DNA of 64,000 nt from JAUVKT01 sp036350795 (GTDB lineage Bacteria; Bacteroidota; Bacteroidia; Bacteroidales; VadinHA17), in contig JAZBNV010000046.1 of the NCBI GenBank assembly GCA_036350795.1, forward strand, positions 1 to 64,000, given 5' to 3'. Shown one piece after another: positions 26,853-35,861 of this stretch (positions within the stretch are counted from its first letter, which is position 1; each line of letters opens with the position of its first letter). A model generated the notes under the pieces. That model did no database searches. It was not told where the DNA came from and saw nothing but the letters and a program-made list of their open reading frames with translations. A program made the position numbers and the translations under genes.

Positions 26853-27827
26853 ATGTCCACCTTATCTTCAATCAGATTTCCTGTTAAAGACGAAATGAAA
26901 AGGTTTGAAGGGTATTTTAATGACACCCTTAAAACAGACATACCCCTGCTTAAAATTATTATAAATTATATCCTCAGGAGGAAGGGCAAACAGATGAGGC
27001 CCATGCTCGTGTTTTTGTCTGCAGGACTGAATGGCGGTATCAGCGAATCTACTCATATTGCTGCCACCTTTATCGAATTGCTTCACACGGCAACCCTTGT
27101 TCATGATGATGTTGTTGACGGAGCTCGCGAAAGGCGTGGAGCATTATCAATAAATGCGCTCTGGAATTCTAAGATTGCGGTTCTCACCGGAGATTTTCTT
27201 CTCTCACAGGGCTTGCTGATAAGCGTACAGAAAAACAGGTACGATATGCTGGAAATTGTCAGCAATGCAGTAAAGGCAATGTCGGAAGGTGAGCTTCTTC
27301 AGCTCCAGAAATCAAGAAAACTCAATATAGACGAAGAGACCTACTTCCAGATTATCAAAATGAAAACCGCAGCTCTTATTGCTGCCTGTACCGAGACCGG
27401 AACAAAATCTGCCACCGATGATGCAGACAGCATTGTGAAGATGAGGGCACTTGGAGAGAATATTGGAATTGCTTTCCAGATAAGAGACGACATTTTTGAT
27501 TACCAGAATAACGGGCTTACGGGCAAACAGGCAGGTAATGATATAAGGGAAAAAAAGATAACCCTTCCCTTGATACATGCCCTGGAGAAAGTTACAGTTT
27601 CAGAAAAGAGAAGAATTCTGAATATTATAAAAGCCGACAGGAAATCAGCTGCTGATATTAAAACTGTAGTGAATTTTGTTAGCGAAAACGGTGGTCTTGA
27701 CTATGCCAGTGAAATGATGGATAAATACAGGGATATGGCCCTTGCCATACTTGACACCTACCCTGATTCAGATTACAAAAAATCATTGCTTGAGTTTATT
27801 TACTTTACAACGTCCAGACACAAATAA
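26853..27827 (+). CDS. Polyprenyl diphosphate synthase (trans-prenyltransferase)
   Basis: A 324-residue all-helical isoprenyl synthase. The first Asp-rich motif is HDDVVDGARERRG (residues 84-96, DDxxD type), the second is IRDDIFDYQNN (near 211), and GKQMRPMLV carries the Lys/Arg for isopentenyl diphosphate. Enzymes of this type add isopentenyl units to an allylic diphosphate; the length and motifs fit heptaprenyl- or octaprenyl-diphosphate synthases that make the menaquinone side chain. Chain length cannot be read with certainty. It overlaps only an unlikely long start of the next gene; the true gap is about 10 bp. Confidence 0.92.
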   Translation: MSTLSSIRFPVKDEMKRFEGYFNDTLKTDIPLLKIIINYILRRKGKQMRPMLVFLSAGLNGGISESTHIAATFIELLHTATLVHDDVVDGARERRGALSINALWNSKIAVLTGDFLLSQGLLISVQKNRYDMLEIVSNAVKAMSEGELLQLQKSRKLNIDEETYFQIIKMKTAALIAACTETGTKSATDDADSIVKMRALGENIGIAFQIRDDIFDYQNNGLTGKQAGNDIREKKITLPLIHALEKVTVSEKRRILNIIKADRKSAADIKTVVNFVSENGGLDYASEMMDKYRDMALAILDTYPDSDYKKSLLEFIYFTTSRHK

Positions 27828-27837
27828 CCTTATTATT

Positions 27838-29229
27838 ATGAAGAAAGTATTTTATTTATTCGCGTTACTTGCGCTAATTTCATGCTCATCAGAAGATAAA
27901 CCAGTAACTTCTGTGCTTAGTGGCTCGGCCCATGGACTTGAGGCTGACTACATTTTGCTGCGGGAAGGCAGAAATACCGACACCCTTGCACTTGCCGATG
28001 ATGGAACATTTTCGATATCAAAAAATCTCGAAAAACCTGGTAATTTTTACCTCTTTGCAGGCAAAAACAGGCTTGAAGTATACCTGGCTCCCGGTTATAA
28101 CCTTGACCTGAATTTTAATGCTGAGAATTTTGACAGCACTCTTGTATTTGAAGGAGACCTGGCATCCGAAAACTCTTACCTGCTTAAGCTGGGCGAACTT
28201 AACAGGGAGCTTTCATCAGGTATGAGAGATCTCTATGCCGGACCGGCAGAAGAATATCGCTCGGGTGTTGAGTCAATCATGAACTCAAAAGTAGAGCTGC
28301 TTGAAAGCTACCGCAACGAAAACCCTGGCGTTTCTGAAGAATTTGTCAGAGCCCAGATGCTTAATTATGAGTTTTCATTCTATTCATCCCTAAGCCAGTA
28401 CGAACCGGCACATAAGTACTATGCAAAAGTCGAAGAAGTTGAACTTCCGGAGAACTGGTATGACTTTGAAAATAAAATCAATATTAATAATCCTGAATAT
28501 ATGAATGTGCCTGTGGCACTTGGGGTTATAGGGGGAATAATCAATAAGAATATTGAAAAGAGTGCAGATGTTTCTTCAGACGAAGACTGGGGTACAGCGA
28601 AATTGCTTGGAGCTCAATTCGACTACATCCTGAATAATATTGAAAACCAGGATATGAGAAACTATTTTCTGAATCAGAACATTTCGACTGTTGTTGATTA
28701 TTCAGGTACAGCCGGGATAGAAGATTATGTACAAATGTTTTATGAAAACATTACAGACCAGGAAGCGATTGATGCCCTGAAAGAAAAAGAAGAAATGTGG
28801 GCGCCACTGAAAGCGGGAGAGCCGGCTCCTTTATTTACTATCCCCGATATAGACGGGAACATGGTTTCTTTATCTGATTTTAAAGGGCAATATGTCTATA
28901 TTGATTTTTGGGCAACATGGTGCGGGCCCTGTAAAATTGAAATTCCTGTACTCGAAGAAATGGCAGTAAATTATGCCGATAAGAATATCAAAATTATTTC
29001 TATCTCGGTAGACCAGGACAAGCAGGCGTGGATTGATATGGTTACCCGTGATAAGCCTCAATGGCTGCAACTGCATGATGGGATAAATATGAATGATGAT
29101 TATCTTGTAAGATATATTCCAACCTTTGTCCTTCTTGACCGTGATGGAAAATTTATTAACGCCAGGGCCCCACGTCCATCATCAGGAGAAAAACTAACAG
29201 AGCTGCTTAACTCTCTCGAGGGAATATAG
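27838..29229 (+). CDS. TlpA-like thiol-disulfide oxidoreductase lipoprotein with DUF4369-like domain
   Basis: The start at 27838 gives a lipoprotein signal, KKVFYLFALLALISCSS; the longer frame start at 27742 lies inside the upstream gene and is rejected. The first 130 residues form a beta-rich DUF4369-like domain (ADYILLREGRNTDTLAL), followed by a helical linker. The C-terminal redoxin domain has the active site WATWCGPCKIE (Cys near 362 and 365) and the cis-Pro in RYIPTFVLLD. Such proteins are tethered in the Bacteroidota periplasm and reduce or exchange disulfides, for example in cytochrome maturation. A strong terminator follows. Confidence 0.92.
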   Translation: MKKVFYLFALLALISCSSEDKPVTSVLSGSAHGLEADYILLREGRNTDTLALADDGTFSISKNLEKPGNFYLFAGKNRLEVYLAPGYNLDLNFNAENFDSTLVFEGDLASENSYLLKLGELNRELSSGMRDLYAGPAEEYRSGVESIMNSKVELLESYRNENPGVSEEFVRAQMLNYEFSFYSSLSQYEPAHKYYAKVEEVELPENWYDFENKININNPEYMNVPVALGVIGGIINKNIEKSADVSSDEDWGTAKLLGAQFDYILNNIENQDMRNYFLNQNISTVVDYSGTAGIEDYVQMFYENITDQEAIDALKEKEEMWAPLKAGEPAPLFTIPDIDGNMVSLSDFKGQYVYIDFWATWCGPCKIEIPVLEEMAVNYADKNIKIISISVDQDKQAWIDMVTRDKPQWLQLHDGINMNDDYLVRYIPTFVLLDRDGKFINARAPRPSSGEKLTELLNSLEGI

Positions 29230-29246
29230 AAAACAGTTTATATATA

Positions 29247-29278
29247 AAAAGCGTAACTTTCGGTGTTACGCTTTTTTT
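29247..29278 (+). terminator. Rho-independent terminator
   Basis: AAAAGCGTAAC and GTTACGCTTTT form an 11-bp stem with a 7-nt loop, followed by a run of seven T. It begins 17 nt after the stop of the TlpA-like gene. Confidence 0.85.
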
Positions 29279-29426
29279 CATTTTTAAGTGCTTATAGTTG
29301 CTTATTTGATGCAGAACCCTGCACGGGAGAATAAATACTAAAACCTGAGACCGTTAATCTCACGTCATGGCCGACACATATGTCTGATATATAAGCTGTT
29401 AGGCGACTACATCTGATGCAGGAAAA

Positions 29427-31244
29427 TTACTCAGCCTGTGGTGATTTACGGAAGAATTCCATAATTTTGATAGCTTTTGAAGCTCCTGCGAGTTTTTCAA
29501 GTGTTTCCTGGTCTGCTTCCCTGATTTCAGCAACTGAACCAAATTCCTTCAACAACACCTCCTTGGTTTTTTCTCCTATACCCTTTATCTGATCCAGCTC
29601 TGAAATAATCATTTCCTTGCTTCTCTTTGCCCGGTGAAAATTTATACCAAAACGATGTGCTTCATTTCTCAATTGCTGAATAATTTTAAGACTGTATGAA
29701 TTTTTATCAATATAAAGAGGAACTGAATCACCGGGGAAATATATTTCCTCAAGCCTCTTTGCAATACCGGCTATTGATATTTTTCCCCGCAGTCCAAGTT
29801 TCTCCAGGCTTTTTACCGCTGCGTTTAACTGCCCTTTACCTCCATCAACTATTATTAGCTGGGGTAAACTTTTTCCTTCTTCAACTAAACGACTGTATCT
29901 CCGCAAAACCACCTCTGACATTGACGCAAAATCATCAGCCCCCTTTACGGTTTTAATATTATAATGACGGTATTCTTTCTTGCTTGGTCTGCCACCCCTG
30001 AATACAACGCACGAGGCAACTGGATTATGACCCTGAATATTTGAATTATCGAAGCATTCAATATGAACAGGCAGTTCCGGCAGCCTCAGGTCATTTTTAA
30101 TCTCTTCAAGATTCCTTTTATCCCTTACTTCGTACTTCTTATCCTCTTTCTTCCTTTGTGTGCCGGCTCTGTGCAAAACTGCATTTCGCAAAGCCAGGTC
30201 AATCAACTTTAATTTATCGCCCTTTCGCGGACAGGTATATTTTACTCCCTGCTCCCTGATATCAGGCATAAAAGGTACAATAATCTCTTTCGACAAACTA
30301 TTATTTCTTTGCCGTAACTCAGTAATGGCTAACGACATAAGCTCTTCCAGTGATTCATCAATACGCTTTTTTAGCTCAAGTGTCTGGGTCTGAATAACAG
30401 CTCCCTTTATTATCTTGATATAGTTGACGAATACACTGCCTCCACCCTCTACGCTGGCAAAAACATCTGCATTATTTATCCTGGGATTCACAACCGTAGA
30501 CCGGCTTCTGTATTTATCCAGAACCTCCAGCTTTTCCTTTATTACCTGTGCTTCCTCAAATTTCAGCTCGGAGGAATACTGCTTCATAAGCTCCCTCAGG
30601 TAACGATTTACACTATGTATATTCCCCCCAAGTATTTCCTTTATCTGGGATATTGATTCATTGTAATCATTCTCTGTTTGCTTCCCAACGCAGGGTGCGC
30701 TGCAGTTACCAATATGATATTCAAGACAAACCTTATACTGTGAAGATTCAATTTTCTCAGCCGAAAGATTCAAATTACAGGTCCTTAGCTTATATAACTG
30801 TCTTATAAGTCCAAGCAGGGTCTTTACCATCACTACAGAAGTATAAGGACCAAAGTAAACAGACCCGTCACGAATTACATTCCTGGTCATATATACCCTT
30901 GGAAAAACCTCTTTCCTTACAACAATCCAGGGAAAGGTTTTATCGTCCTTCATCAACACATTGTAACGGGGCTGGTATTTCTTTATCAGGCTGTTCTCAA
31001 GCAGCAATGCTTCTGACTCATTTTCAACAACAATCTCTTTAATTGTTGCTATCTTATTACGCATTACAAGGGTTTTGCCACTGATGTTTTTCCCAAAATA
31101 CGACATTACCCTCTTTTTCAGATTCTTTGCTTTACCTACATATATCAGCTTTTGCTCCTTATCAAAAAACTGGTATACGCCGGGCTCCTCAGCAAGAGAA
31201 CCTGCGATTTGCTTAAGCTCCTTTATTTTGCTTTCACTTCTCAC
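29427..31244 (-). CDS. uvrC: Excinuclease ABC subunit C
   Basis: A 605-residue UvrC, the dual-incision nuclease of nucleotide excision repair. The GIY-YIG domain is at the N-terminus (EPGVYQFFDKEQKLIYVGKAKNLKKRV), followed by a Cys-containing segment (CLEYHIGNCSAPCVG) and a UVR motif (FEEAQVIKEKLEVLDKY). The RNase H-like endonuclease domain has ECFDNSNIQGHNPVAS and IIVDGGKGQLNAA. Helix-hairpin-helix repeats close the protein (LDQIKGIGEKTKEVLLKEFGS). All domains are present and the length is standard. It is the last gene of the large minus-strand block. Confidence 0.97.
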   Translation of the reverse strand: MRSESKIKELKQIAGSLAEEPGVYQFFDKEQKLIYVGKAKNLKKRVMSYFGKNISGKTLVMRNKIATIKEIVVENESEALLLENSLIKKYQPRYNVLMKDDKTFPWIVVRKEVFPRVYMTRNVIRDGSVYFGPYTSVVMVKTLLGLIRQLYKLRTCNLNLSAEKIESSQYKVCLEYHIGNCSAPCVGKQTENDYNESISQIKEILGGNIHSVNRYLRELMKQYSSELKFEEAQVIKEKLEVLDKYRSRSTVVNPRINNADVFASVEGGGSVFVNYIKIIKGAVIQTQTLELKKRIDESLEELMSLAITELRQRNNSLSKEIIVPFMPDIREQGVKYTCPRKGDKLKLIDLALRNAVLHRAGTQRKKEDKKYEVRDKRNLEEIKNDLRLPELPVHIECFDNSNIQGHNPVASCVVFRGGRPSKKEYRHYNIKTVKGADDFASMSEVVLRRYSRLVEEGKSLPQLIIVDGGKGQLNAAVKSLEKLGLRGKISIAGIAKRLEEIYFPGDSVPLYIDKNSYSLKIIQQLRNEAHRFGINFHRAKRSKEMIISELDQIKGIGEKTKEVLLKEFGSVAEIREADQETLEKLAGASKAIKIMEFFRKSPQAE

Positions 31245-31278
31245 TCTGCTAACAAAAATAATTCTTTAGCTGAAGTAA

Positions 31279-31295
31279 ATGCCAGGCATTGGCAT
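31279..31295 (-). other. Short hairpin between ade and uvrC
   Basis: ATGCCA and TGGCAT form a 6-bp stem around a 5-nt spacer between the ade stop and the uvrC start. There is no T-run, so it is at most a weak attenuator. Confidence 0.3.
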
Positions 31296-31309
31296 GAAAG
31301 AAGATGTTT

Positions 31310-32938
31310 TTACAGCTGTTTTTCTGCAAATAATGAAGTAAACTCAAACTTTATGCCATCAAACAGCCCCTTGTCCCCCAGCTTTAATTCAGGAATTACC
31401 AGCAGGGCCATAAATGACAGGGTCATAAAAGGTGCCTTTAAATGACTTCCCATATCTTTCACTTTATCAGATAATTCAAGGTATTGAGAAGCAATTGTTC
31501 CACATGGAACATCCGTCATTATACCTGCCACAGGAAGGCCAAGTATACTGGTTTCGCCATCAGAAACAACAGACAATCCTCCTTTCAATTCAACTAAGGC
31601 ATTTATGGCCTTTACAATTGAGTTGTCTTCTGTCCCCACTGCAATAATATTATGACTGTCGTGCGCTACTGAGCTTGCAAAGGCACCTTTTTTAAGTTGA
31701 AACCCCTTCACAAAACCAACCACCGGTGGTCTGTCGTGGTATCGATCCTTAACCACAATCTTTAATATATCCTCCCCAACCGATGCTTCAAGGATATTTT
31801 TGTCGCTCCACTTATATCTCTTTTCGCGGGTCAGAAGTTCCCCGTCCTCTACTTCAATTACCCTCACTAATTTGTGCTGGTTCCTGACACTTATTTCCTT
31901 GCCTTTTATAACTGAACAGTTAAACTTATTCTTATGCACCAGGGCAGGTGCAGAAAAATTAACTTTGCCTTGCTTATAAACCATGTTTCCTTCTATCCAG
32001 GTTTCCAGCACATTTATTTCCTTAAGATTGTCCACAACAATAAAATCAGCCGGATCTCCTGCCCTCAGCAGTCCTACATCCAGCTTATAATGAAGAACCG
32101 GGTTAAGGCTTGCCGCCCTTATTACATCAAAAAAATCATAATCCTTACCAAGCAGGTCTTTTACAGGTCCGTTTATATGCCTTTCCTGAAGCATCTCGGG
32201 GTGTATATCATCACAGCATAACATCAGGCTCCCCGGATAATCTTTAAAAAGCGGGGCCAGTGCCTCCAGGTTGCGGGCAGCACTGCCTTCCCGTATTAAT
32301 ATCTTCATCCCCCGTTTAAGCTTTTCTTTCGCCTCTTCAAAATCAGATGCCTCATGATCTGTAGAAATGCCTGCATCAATATAGGCCCTTAATTCTTTAC
32401 CCCTCAAACCTGGGGCATGTCCGTCTACCATCTTACCACTTTTCCTCGCATATTCCAGCTTCTTTGTCACTTCTGCATCTTTATTGATTACACCCGGATA
32501 ATTCATCATCTCAGCAAGAAAATATATATCATTATCAGCCAGCAATTCTTTAATATCGGCAGAATCGAGAACAGCACCAGACGACTCAAAAGGGGTTGCA
32601 GGCACACATGAAGGTGCTCCAAAATAAAACTTGAATGGCACCGATTTACCAGAGTTTACCATAAAAACCACTCCCTCCTTTCCCAGTACATTTGCTATCT
32701 CATGCGGATCTGAAACTACAGCAACAGTACCATGCCTGACTGCCACAACAGCAAACTCTGAAGGCACCAGCATAGAGCTTTCAATATGAACATGTGAATC
32801 AATAAATCCAGGCATTATATAGCAGGATTGTTCTTCATCTATCCTGACCACAGATACTATTCTGCCGCCTTCAACCAGGACTTCTGCAGGATATATCTCT
32901 CTTGAAAATACATCTATATAATTTCCTTTTTTTTTCAT
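31310..32938 (-). CDS. ade: Adenine deaminase
   Basis: A 542-residue amidohydrolase-superfamily enzyme that hydrolyses adenine to hypoxanthine and ammonia for purine salvage. The metal-binding motif is in GFIDSHVHIESSM, followed by VSDPHEIANVLG, HAPGLRG and CDDIHPEML. The C-terminal adenine-deaminase domain contains FVKGFQLKKGAFASSVAHDSHN (quoted here in two parts: FVKGFQLKKGAFA and SSVAHDSHN). The ATG at 32938 starts MKKKGNYIDVFSREIYP, the expected N-terminus; longer starts would translate a parS-like palindrome and add non-conserved residues. A second parS-like palindrome lies within the coding sequence. Confidence 0.94.
   Translation of the reverse strand: MKKKGNYIDVFSREIYPAEVLVEGGRIVSVVRIDEEQSCYIMPGFIDSHVHIESSMLVPSEFAVVAVRHGTVAVVSDPHEIANVLGKEGVVFMVNSGKSVPFKFYFGAPSCVPATPFESSGAVLDSADIKELLADNDIYFLAEMMNYPGVINKDAEVTKKLEYARKSGKMVDGHAPGLRGKELRAYIDAGISTDHEASDFEEAKEKLKRGMKILIREGSAARNLEALAPLFKDYPGSLMLCCDDIHPEMLQERHINGPVKDLLGKDYDFFDVIRAASLNPVLHYKLDVGLLRAGDPADFIVVDNLKEINVLETWIEGNMVYKQGKVNFSAPALVHKNKFNCSVIKGKEISVRNQHKLVRVIEVEDGELLTREKRYKWSDKNILEASVGEDILKIVVKDRYHDRPPVVGFVKGFQLKKGAFASSVAHDSHNIIAVGTEDNSIVKAINALVELKGGLSVVSDGETSILGLPVAGIMTDVPCGTIASQYLELSDKVKDMGSHLKAPFMTLSFMALLVIPELKLGDKGLFDGIKFEFTSLFAEKQL
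31496..31511. promoter_or_regulatory. parS-like palindrome inside ade
   Basis: TGTTCCACATGGAACA has 7-bp perfect arms and differs from the parS-type sequence TGTTCCACGTGGAACA at one central base. It is inside the ade reading frame (encoding VPCGT) and 1.45 kb from a second such site. Confidence 0.5.
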
Positions 32939-32959
32939 AAAAAGATAAATTAGAAAATT

Positions 32960-32975
32960 TGTTCCACGTGGAACC
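32960..32975. promoter_or_regulatory. parS-like palindrome upstream of ade
   Basis: GTTCCACGTGGAAC (32961-32974) is a perfect 14-bp palindrome matching the core of the ParB-binding parS consensus; the flanking bases are T and C. It lies between ade and mnmG. mnmG (gidA) is often close to parAB and the replication origin. Confidence 0.6.
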
Positions 32976-33115
32976 ATGAAAATAAACACTTATCAACATT
33001 AAGATATGAAAAATCTGCGTTTATAAACAGTTAATCCTGTTATCGCATTTTATTATGGACTCTGTAAAATATATATCCTATTCCAGCTAATCCATTATAA
33101 TAAGCTGAAATACTA

Positions 33116-34990
33116 TCATCTCCCCAGGTACATTAACAATACTGCTACATCGCTTGGCGATACACCACTGATTCTGCTGGCCATCCCTATTGTTGCAGGT
33201 CTGAATTTTTCGAGCTTCTGTCTTCCCTCAGTAGATATTGATTTTAACTCCTCATAACTTATATCTTCAGGGAGTTTTAAATCGTTAAGGCGTTTTATTT
33301 TATCTGCCACATTTCTCTCTCGGTCTATATATCCCTGGTACTTTATTCCAATTTCCACCGATTCAAGAATTTCAGCCTTTCTGCTTCCCAGTGCCTCCAT
33401 CAGCTCACGGCCCCTCTTACTTATTGTAAGCAACTCCTCCAGGCTTAATTGGGGTCGTCCTGCCAGATTTTCAATACTTGCACCGTGCTTAAGTTCGCTC
33501 GTACCTTTCTCCAACAATAAATCTTTTACCTGGTCAGGTTTATATTTTATCTCCTTAAGCTCATTTCTTAGCCTTTTTACCATCTCCTTCTTTTCTATAA
33601 ACCTCTTCTCCCGTTCGCTGTCAATCAGCCCGATCTCTTTCCCGACCGGGGTTAACCTTTCATCAGCATTATCCTGTCTGAGAAGGATTCTGTATTCGGC
33701 CCTCGAAGTAAACATCCTGTAAGGCTCATCCACTCCCTTTGTGACCAGGTCGTCGATTAATACACCAATATATGCTTCGTCTCTTTTAAAAATAACACTT
33801 TCTTCGCCTCTTATCTTTCTTACCGCATTTATTCCGGCAATTAATCCCTGTGCCCCGGCTTCTTCATATCCGGTTGTACCATTAATCTGTCCGGCGAAAT
33901 AAAGGTTCTCTATTCTTTTTGTTTCAAGTGTCTGCTTTAACTGCGTGGGCTGAAAGAAGTCATATTCGATTGCATAACCCGGTCTGTAAATAGCAACATT
34001 CTCAAGTCCCGGAATTTTCCTTAAAGCCTTCAACTGAGTCTCAAGCGGCAGGCTTGATGCATAGCCATTTATATAATATTCGTTTGTATCCCAGCCTTCG
34101 GGTTCAATAAACAACTGATGTGTTTCCTTATCAGCAAAAGTCACTATTTTATCTTCGATACTAGGACAATACCTTGGGCCGATACCTTTAATCATACCCT
34201 GGTATAATGGACTATGCTTTAAGCCTTCCCTGAGTAAATCATGTACTTCCCTGTTTGTATGTACTATATAGCAGCTTCTTTCATCGTTAATTTCAATTCT
34301 ATCATGCAGGTACGAAAAACATCTTCCCTCGGCATCACCTTTTTGTTCTGTCATCCTGCCGAAGTCAATTGTTCTTCCGTCTAACCTGGCACTGGTTCCG
34401 GTTTTCATTCGTTCTACCTCAAAGCCAAACTCCCTTAATTGCTCGCTTATTCCTTTCGACGATTCATCTCCGGATCGTCCGCCTTCAGAGGTACTAAAAC
34501 CCACATACATCAAACCGTTCAAAAAGGTACCGCTGGCTATAATTACAGCAGATGCCTTAATCCTGGTTCCAAAACTGGTTTCCACACCCTCAATCTTTCC
34601 ACCTTCAACTATAAGCTTAGTTGCGCGTTCCTGCCACATATACAGATTATCCCTGTTTTCGAGCAATATTCTCCATTCCCGGCTAAACAGGTCTCTGTCA
34701 CATTGTGCCCTGGGACTCCACATTGCGGGTCCTTTTGACCTGTTAAGCATTCTGAATTGTATCATACTTCTGTCTGTTACAATTCCAGAAGCTCCTCCCA
34801 GCGCATCAATCTCCCTTATAATCTGTCCCTTTGCTATACCTCCCATGGCCGGGTTGCACGACATCTGTCCCAGTTTCGTCATGTCCATCGTAATCAGAAC
34901 TGTCTTCATACCCATCCCTGCCGATGCATAAGCAGCCTCACAACCTGCATGACCACCACCTATTACTGCAACATCATACTCAAAATGCAT
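33116..34990 (-). CDS. mnmG: tRNA uridine-5-carboxymethylaminomethyl(34) synthesis enzyme MnmG
   Basis: A GidA/MnmG flavoprotein of about 624 residues. The FAD-binding motif YDVAVIGGGHAGCEAA is at the N-terminus, CNPAMGGIAKG follows, and GTFLNGLMYVG and the conserved GQINGTTGYEEAGAQGLIAGINA are in the body. With MnmE it installs the cmnm5 group on U34 of several tRNAs using FAD and methylene-THF. The ATG at 34990 fits family N-termini; an ATG five codons upstream (35005) is also possible. Either start overlaps the 3' end of ybeY, so the genes are coupled. MnmE is not in the window. Confidence 0.97.
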   Translation of the reverse strand: MHFEYDVAVIGGGHAGCEAAYASAGMGMKTVLITMDMTKLGQMSCNPAMGGIAKGQIIREIDALGGASGIVTDRSMIQFRMLNRSKGPAMWSPRAQCDRDLFSREWRILLENRDNLYMWQERATKLIVEGGKIEGVETSFGTRIKASAVIIASGTFLNGLMYVGFSTSEGGRSGDESSKGISEQLREFGFEVERMKTGTSARLDGRTIDFGRMTEQKGDAEGRCFSYLHDRIEINDERSCYIVHTNREVHDLLREGLKHSPLYQGMIKGIGPRYCPSIEDKIVTFADKETHQLFIEPEGWDTNEYYINGYASSLPLETQLKALRKIPGLENVAIYRPGYAIEYDFFQPTQLKQTLETKRIENLYFAGQINGTTGYEEAGAQGLIAGINAVRKIRGEESVIFKRDEAYIGVLIDDLVTKGVDEPYRMFTSRAEYRILLRQDNADERLTPVGKEIGLIDSEREKRFIEKKEMVKRLRNELKEIKYKPDQVKDLLLEKGTSELKHGASIENLAGRPQLSLEELLTISKRGRELMEALGSRKAEILESVEIGIKYQGYIDRERNVADKIKRLNDLKLPEDISYEELKSISTEGRQKLEKFRPATIGMASRISGVSPSDVAVLLMYLGR

Positions 34991-35414
34991 TTCTGTATTC
35001 TTCAAGATACTTATCCTCCAGTTTTCTCATAATTTCTATTTCACCTTCGCTCTTATCGTCAAATCCCAATAAATGCAGGACGCCATGAAGAAGAACCCTT
35101 CTTATTTCTTCTGTAAAAGCAATATCAATATTAGTTGCATTAAGCTTAACCGTATCATAACCAATATATATTTCTCCATTAACTATTTCATTTTCTGAAT
35201 AGTTAAAAGATATAACATCAGTATAATAATCATGTTCAAGGAATTCACTGTTAATTGCCCTTATTTCTTCATCATTTAGCAAAAAGAATGAAATAGTACC
35301 GGTAATTTTCGAGTTAGACCTGATTACTCCTTCCAGCCACCTCTTTAAGCTGCCTGTATTTCTTAACCTGTAGTTCGGATACTGATAGTGAAATGAAATT
35401 TTCACGTTATGCAA
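34980..35414 (-). CDS. ybeY: rRNA maturation RNase YbeY
   Basis: A 144-residue UPF0054 metalloprotein. The domain has DVISFNYSENE and the C-terminal zinc motif HGVLHLLGFDD. In E. coli YbeY the motif is HGxLHLxGYDH with three His ligands; here H110 and H114 are kept but the third position is D120. As far as I recall, many Bacteroidota homologues share this change, so activity is probably retained with altered metal coordination. YbeY acts in 16S rRNA 3'-end maturation and 70S quality control. It overlaps the upstream RsbW-like gene by 8 bp and mnmG by 11 bp. Confidence 0.92.
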   Translation of the reverse strand: MHNVKISFHYQYPNYRLRNTGSLKRWLEGVIRSNSKITGTISFFLLNDEEIRAINSEFLEHDYYTDVISFNYSENEIVNGEIYIGYDTVKLNATNIDIAFTEEIRRVLLHGVLHLLGFDDKSEGEIEIMRKLEDKYLEEYRNAF

Positions 35415-35805
35415 TATTAAAAACCATTCTCACCTGGTTTCCACTGCTGTTGAATTCTATATTGTCAGCAAGATTAGTCATAAGATAAACACCTCTTCCA
35501 TGCAGATTCTCAATATTTGACGGAGCTGTTGGGTCAGGTATAAGTTCAGGATTAAAACCCTTGCCTTCGTCTTCGACAGTAACCATCAGCCTGCTTTCCT
35601 GTATTGTAAAATTTACGCTTACAAACTTGGTATTGTCTGTTTTGTTTCCATGAATTATAGCATTATTAACAGCCTCCATCGTTGCCACCAGGATCTTCCC
35701 GTAGGCTTCCCTGTTAATTTTTAACTCACTCGATAGTTCGTCAATTAATGCTTCAATTTTCCTTATGTTCGAAATCTCGGATTGTATGTCAATTTTTCTT
35801 TTCAT
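35407..35805 (-). CDS. RsbW-like anti-sigma factor / histidine-kinase-type ATPase
   Basis: A 132-residue protein made only of a GHKL ATPase domain. The N box is MEAVNNAIIHGN, the G1 box is VEDEGKGF and the G2 box is NLHGRGVYLMTNLAD. It lacks a histidine phosphoacceptor domain, so it resembles the serine kinase / anti-sigma factors RsbW and SpoIIAB, which bind a sigma factor or phosphorylate an anti-anti-sigma protein. No partner STAS protein or sigma factor is adjacent. It overlaps ybeY by 8 bp and lies 56 bp after the EnvC-like gene. Confidence 0.88.
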   Translation of the reverse strand: MKRKIDIQSEISNIRKIEALIDELSSELKINREAYGKILVATMEAVNNAIIHGNKTDNTKFVSVNFTIQESRLMVTVEDEGKGFNPELIPDPTAPSNIENLHGRGVYLMTNLADNIEFNSSGNQVRMVFNIA

Positions 35806-35861
35806 CAGGAACTTCTATATCCTTTGTTTATACTCAATTTATCGCTGAAAAGTTTCAGATT

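Noticed and set aside
27742..27837. Upstream extension of the TlpA-like gene
   Set aside because: It lies within the polyprenyl synthase gene, and the ATG at 27838 gives a proper lipoprotein signal.
29281..29426. Possible riboswitch or small RNA upstream of the uvrC stop side
   Set aside because: No conserved riboswitch core could be matched; it is simply the spacer after a terminator between convergent genes.
32939..32989. Longer N-terminus of adenine deaminase
   Set aside because: It would translate the parS-like palindrome and adds residues not seen in the family.
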